Shown here piece after piece: positions 59,681 through 64,000 of a stretch of 64,000 nt of DNA. The stretch comes from Hawksworthiomyces lignivorus (taxonomy: Eukaryota; Ascomycota; Sordariomycetes; Ophiostomatales; Ophiostomataceae): positions 62,001-126,000 of the forward strand of contig NTMA01000082.1 of the NCBI GenBank assembly GCA_002917075.1, in the 5' to 3' direction. Each line of letters starts with the position of its first letter. Positions within the stretch are counted from its first letter, which is position 1. The translations under genes were made by a program, and so were the position numbers. A model generated the notes under the pieces. That model saw only the letters and a program-made list of their open reading frames with translations. It was not told the origin of the DNA and ran no database searches.

Positions 59681-60779
59681 TCACATCAATGGCCTGGATT
59701 TGGGGGCCATAGAGAAGTTCTGCTTCAAAGCTTCTCTGCGCCGCGCCTGGTACTGCGCCTGGCGCTTCTTGTACATGCTCTCGGCCGTGAAGCAGCCGAT
59801 GCTGACGAGGACCACGACCACTACCACGATGCCCGCCACGATGGCCGCGACCTCCTGTGTCGAGAGGCCCATTGCGCCGGACACCAGGGCCTCGCCATTG
59901 TCGCTAGGGTCGTTGCTGCTGCCGATCGCCGAGGCCGCTGCGGGATTTGATGCCGTCTGCAGCGAGACGCCAGCCTGGGAGACGGTTATCGACATGGACG
60001 TGGTGGCGGGCGGCGCCGTGTTCCGGCCGCCCTGTCCAGACGTCGGGAAGCCGAATCCGCCTGTCCCCGTCATCGTCGCGGTGGAAAGGGTGAGGACGCT
60101 GCCTGGGCCAATCGACACCGGACCAGGCCCGTCGCCCTTGGGAGCAGAGGCTGCGTTGAGCGCAAAGGAGAGCGGGATAGAAGCGGCATCCGGGTGGTTA
60201 GGCCACAATGCGCAGCATGCCACATTGTTTCCGCCGCAGCACCATTGTGTCGTCTGGTTGGCGATGCCGCAAGGTGTCATTGGAGCGCTGTCCTAGAAGC
60301 AGATAAAAGTTAGGCAAGGGATCTAGAGCTGTATGTGTATGACATGAGGAAGAAGGCCGGCTTACTCCAGAAACGGAGGGACAGACGCTCTTCAGACATC
60401 CGACCCAGTCTGGCCGGTTGCACGAGTTACGATTGAACTGCGTCTGTGTGCGGCCCTGAAGATCTACCAACTGCGATTGGCACAAGCCATTATTCAAGCA
60501 GATGTCTGGGCCGGTGAACTGCAGCTGTCCGGTCGAGGAACCTATGGCGTTGTTTGTAGCGCTGTCATCGCTGTCATCTCGACGAACACGACCGGGTTGT
60601 CGGTTGATATTACAACACATCGATGCCGCCGGTGAGTTGCCGTTGTTGGCGCTATTGCTTCCGAGGCAAGGAGCTACGCCTTGGTCTGTCACAGAGGAGC
60701 CGTCGATGTGGAAGCATTGCGCAGCCACCTGGGCTACCAGGCCCGAGGCCGAAACGAACAGAAGAGCAGTGAGCTTCAT
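59681..60779 (-). CDS. Cys-rich single-pass membrane protein, Mid2-like layout
   Basis: Exons on the minus strand are 60779-60366 and 60292-59681 (intron 73 nt), giving 341 residues. It begins with a signal peptide (residues 1-20, MKLTALLFVSASGLVAQVAA). A Cys-rich ectodomain of about 165 residues follows (CFHIDG, CCNINRQ, ICLNNGLCQ, WCCGGNNVACCALWP). Next is a Ser/Thr/Gly-rich stalk, a membrane helix at about 286-306 with a run of Val, and a short basic tail (KKRQAQYQARRREALKQ). This is the layout of fungal wall-stress-sensor-like or Mid2-like proteins, with no enzyme motif. Many fungi carry related proteins of unknown role, and a cell-surface sensor or adhesin role is inference. Confidence 0.85.
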
Positions 60780-63700
60780 TGCCGGCTTCTACAAAACGGT
60801 TCCTTTTCAGTGTGACAAAACACAGAAAAGGAGAAACTACACAGCTTCGGAGAAAAAGGAGAATAAAAAGACTAAATGTCATAGGCAATGTATGTGGAGA
60901 AGTATTGCTTTATCATCTCCAGGATAGTATGTGCAGCCCACAAGTTTCCATTGCCATGGGAATCACTCATCGACGAATTTTACAATTTTGGGATCCGAAA
61001 AAGAGTCCCAGCACTCCAGGAGTCTCCCTCACCGGAAAGGGGGTCCTTTGACCGTAGGCGAGAATATGACACAGAAGCGAACGGAAAACTGAAAGAAATA
61101 GGCGATAAACCTTGCATCTCGGGCCACGTTTTTCTGGTGCTTGAGCAAAGGCTTTTCGCTTTTGAGACTCTCTTACGCTGTAATTTGTTTACCCGGCGAT
61201 CTGCGCCGGGGAATGAGGGCACCGCTGTCACTGTAGATGTTTCGGTGTGGTTGTTGTCAATCGGTGCATGATATGAGGGCCGTGAACTTCTGTCGTAGCC
61301 GTCTCGGCAAATGAAAAAGACAAACCAAAAATGAAGGCCACAAAGATTGTAGAGAGAGGCTGCAAAGAGTATCCAGCCCCAACGTTCGTCTCATATTGCG
61401 ATCAGCCGCGACTCAATGGAGAAGATCTATGTTCGTGCTCATCCTATGCGGACGGCGTTTGGGCTGTTTTTATCCTGCATTAAGGATGCAGAATATTGGT
61501 GTCGACAGTACTGGTTCCGCGTTACTTGTAAGAGCAAATACATCTTCTGGCTGGCGGGAATTAACTGGATCAACTATTGTCTTAGACTTTTGATTTATGC
61601 TCCGTTGCTCATTTTTACGATATAATTTGTTCACGATTTTGAATAATACAAAAAGAACAAGCAAATACGTAAGAAGAAAACCAGACTCGCGTAGATGATC
61701 TAGCCTTTGTGACCGACCAAGAATGTCGAAAATCACACTCATGTTTGAAAGCTCGTACGGATGTGGCTACCATCGGAGGAGATGTAAAGTCCCTGCAGTC
61801 GGCGGTTTACTTGGAATTGATATTTTGATATATTCTACTCGAAGCTTAATAAACTGAGATTATCGGATGTTATGAAGAGTGCATATTTTGAAGAAATCTT
61901 GTAACTGTCTAACATCAGAGAGCTTCTAGAGGACATGGGTTAAGCTTATTTTTTTCTCGTTTGAGTTCAGCTCCGCAGAATCTTGTCGACAAGGTTAACG
62001 GTGTATTTGTTTGCCTTGACGCGACTCGTGTACTGTTTGTGCTGGTACGACGATCAAACTTGAAACATCGTCTTAGGTCGGCGGGCTAATATCAGCGCAA
62101 GGACAAGGGGTGTTGCTGTTGAAGAGATTACCCGGACGTAAGCTCTGTACTCAAGCAAACACCTGAAATCATCGAGTACATGAAGATGAATAGCCGTAGA
62201 CCCGTGTCATGATATCCCTCTTTAGCACAAGTCCTCAAACTGGCTGGCTGTTGCAGAGGAAAAACTGGTTGGAAATGGCCGAATCTGCGTCTCGCAAACT
62301 CTTGGGTCTCTTGCTCATATAACGCATGCTCATTGCATCATTCAATACGTTTCCCGACGATGCGGAAGACCCACATGAATGCCTTGTCCCAGAACAGTGC
62401 TTCAATATTTTCATCTATGCGCGGAACAGAACGACGTCGTCCAAACCTCTCTGGATGGTTGGCCTCTTGGCTCCCCCGTCGAAGCAAAAAACTTTTTTGT
62501 CCCTGAGATGCTCTAGTCCCCACTTTGACATCTAGCTCTCCCCTGTTGGTCTTTTTATGTTACGCTTGGTCCAATCATCTCTGTCACCACACCTCTAAAT
62601 AATGGATATCTATCATTCTTCATGGCGTAATGACACTAATCAAGCAGCCTCCCGTTAACTTCCCAACGATTTCTTCTGGCGGAAAGACGATTGTGATAGT
62701 TAGGGAGGGGAATGTGAGCTGAAGGCAATAGAAAAGGCTAAGGAGAAACGAATAAAATGGATATGAGATCCTTGACCCACAAGACGAAGAGAGATAGCTG
62801 GACTCGAATTTGACCAAAGAAGGAAAATCACTGCGGATTCAGAACAGGCTGACTTTCGACACGCGCATGCCGTCGACAAAAGCTCCTTTGTCTATACTCA
62901 TTCTTTCTTGCTGCCCTTATTCCGTCTTTGTATCTATATTTTGTTTGTTTCCATCTTGATAGTCAAGACAGGATTGAACGGATTCTCTAAAACGGAAAAC
63001 CAAAGCCGTTCTTGACGTTGTCAACTCAACGGCCAGGGCCGGATCCCGCTTGCGACATAGATGCACGCGGGCGAACATAATACGGACTCATTGTCTTTTA
63101 TCTCGTTCTTACAACGCAAGCCACACAATGTGGCTTCTCTTTTCCATCTTGCAATTTCTCCTGCCGGCCGTACAGTATGCTCAAGGCTAATAGACTGTCA
63201 GCTCCCGCCGAAGCTGTTCCAATACATGTACATTGTCTCCGCCCTGGTCTTGTCCCCACAAAAAAGAGGCTAATGGCATTCTCCGCCGAAACCAACATCG
63301 CGGATCCCCCGCCGTGTTCTGTCCACCCCTCCGCAGGCGCCAAAAAGAAAAGATCATTGAAGATATACATATTCAGTTTTCAGACTCATACAGAACTTCA
63401 ATACTCCTATGAATCGTTGACTGAGATATAGAAGCTGTCAACATACGCCTTGATTTACTGAATTTTGCAAATATAAGACATCGCCGGATAACTCATAAGG
63501 CATGCTTCGCCTCTGCGCCGTTGTGGTAGCAGTACTATACGAGTGTATCAGCAAGTTCGAGAATGAATACAAAATAGTATTGATTCGCAAAGTAGCCTAG
63601 AAGCACAGTTTGATGACATGTAATGTCAAGATGCATGACTGAGTCAGTGGGGAAGATCAGGACGGCACCGCGATTTGCGTCTCTCTGCACTAAGCGGAAT

Positions 63701-64000
63701 AAGAATATGCGAATGGATTCTCTGAACGGGCCGGATCCTTGAAAATACCTTCAACTTGCCAGTAGATCACGTGCAGAATAAGCAAAAACAGGGATACGGT
63801 ACAGGTTACGATATGGGATACGGAGTATCATTGATTAGTGCCTGAGAGGACAACCTGAAAAAAGGGTCTCAGGGACAAAAATCTCACATTCCCGTCCCTC
63901 TAGGTGGAGAAGGAGATAATCTAGCTGGCTGAGAAACGACGGTTCAATGCGGACACAAGTGTCTTTGTATAGAAAAAATGGTCACAGGGATTTTAAATAA
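60780..64000. other. Gene-poor right end of the window
   Basis: About 3.2 kb with no supportable exon, one TACGGAGTA word at 63819-63827 and several short A/T runs. A gene may begin beyond the window edge. Confidence 0.45.
63819..63827 (+). repeat. TACGGAGTA word, copy 6
   Basis: An exact copy, preceded by a related GATACGGTA stretch. Confidence 0.6.

Overview
The window is a gene-dense piece of a filamentous ascomycete nuclear genome, most likely Sordariomycetes and possibly Hypocreales. The rank is inferred from gene content and intron style, not from a marker gene. Nearly every gene can be modelled with 0 to 10 short introns (48 to 203 nt, GT..AG). Many of these have CTAAC/CTAAT-like branch points. 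Coding exons are GC-rich and intergenic DNA is AT-richer. The families are typically fungal: Zn2Cys6 regulators, a MAL-type sugar transporter, a monocarboxylate-type MFS carrier, GH92 mannosidase, a secreted subtilase, a PLAC8 protein and a Mid2-like membrane protein. I found no tRNA, rRNA, CRISPR or intact transposon. All exon boundaries were placed by eye. Every complete model has a summed coding length divisible by three.

Left part (1-18 kb): a glutamine-rich PLAC8 protein, a small predicted membrane protein, an MFS monocarboxylate-type transporter and a broken fungal gene with a nonsense codon. These are followed by the housekeeping genes DPH2 (diphthamide), RFT1 (N-glycan precursor) and DBP3 (ribosome biogenesis helicase). 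A secreted alpha/beta hydrolase lies among them. RFT1 and DBP3 converge with only 65 nt between their stop codons.

Middle part (18-39 kb): an 11-exon secreted subtilisin-like protease, then a Zn2Cys6 regulator divergent from a short-chain dehydrogenase. A MAL-type sugar transporter is divergent from a second Zn2Cys6 regulator, whose zinc cluster is split over three exons, one of only 29 nt. Then come myo-inositol oxygenase and a coiled-coil protein of unknown function. Transporter, regulator and MIOX may form a small carbon-use neighbourhood; this is inference.

Right part (40-64 kb): the most interesting block is 40.8-51.6 kb. It holds a Baeyer-Villiger monooxygenase, an aldehyde dehydrogenase, a zinc alcohol dehydrogenase and a classical SDR dehydrogenase. 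These are the redox enzyme classes needed to take an alcohol through ketone, ester or lactone and hydroxy-acid to a dicarboxylate, as in bacterial cyclohexanol degradation. The three intergenic regions serving these four genes share an 11-nt word (AAGTTGGAGTA, 14 nt or more pairwise) in one orientation, suggesting one regulon. Beyond it lie a secreted protein of unknown function, a secreted GH92 alpha-mannosidase, an 86-residue small protein, a Cys-rich Mid2-like membrane protein and a gene-poor tail. A 9-nt word, TACGGAGTA, recurs six times in intergenic DNA across the window.
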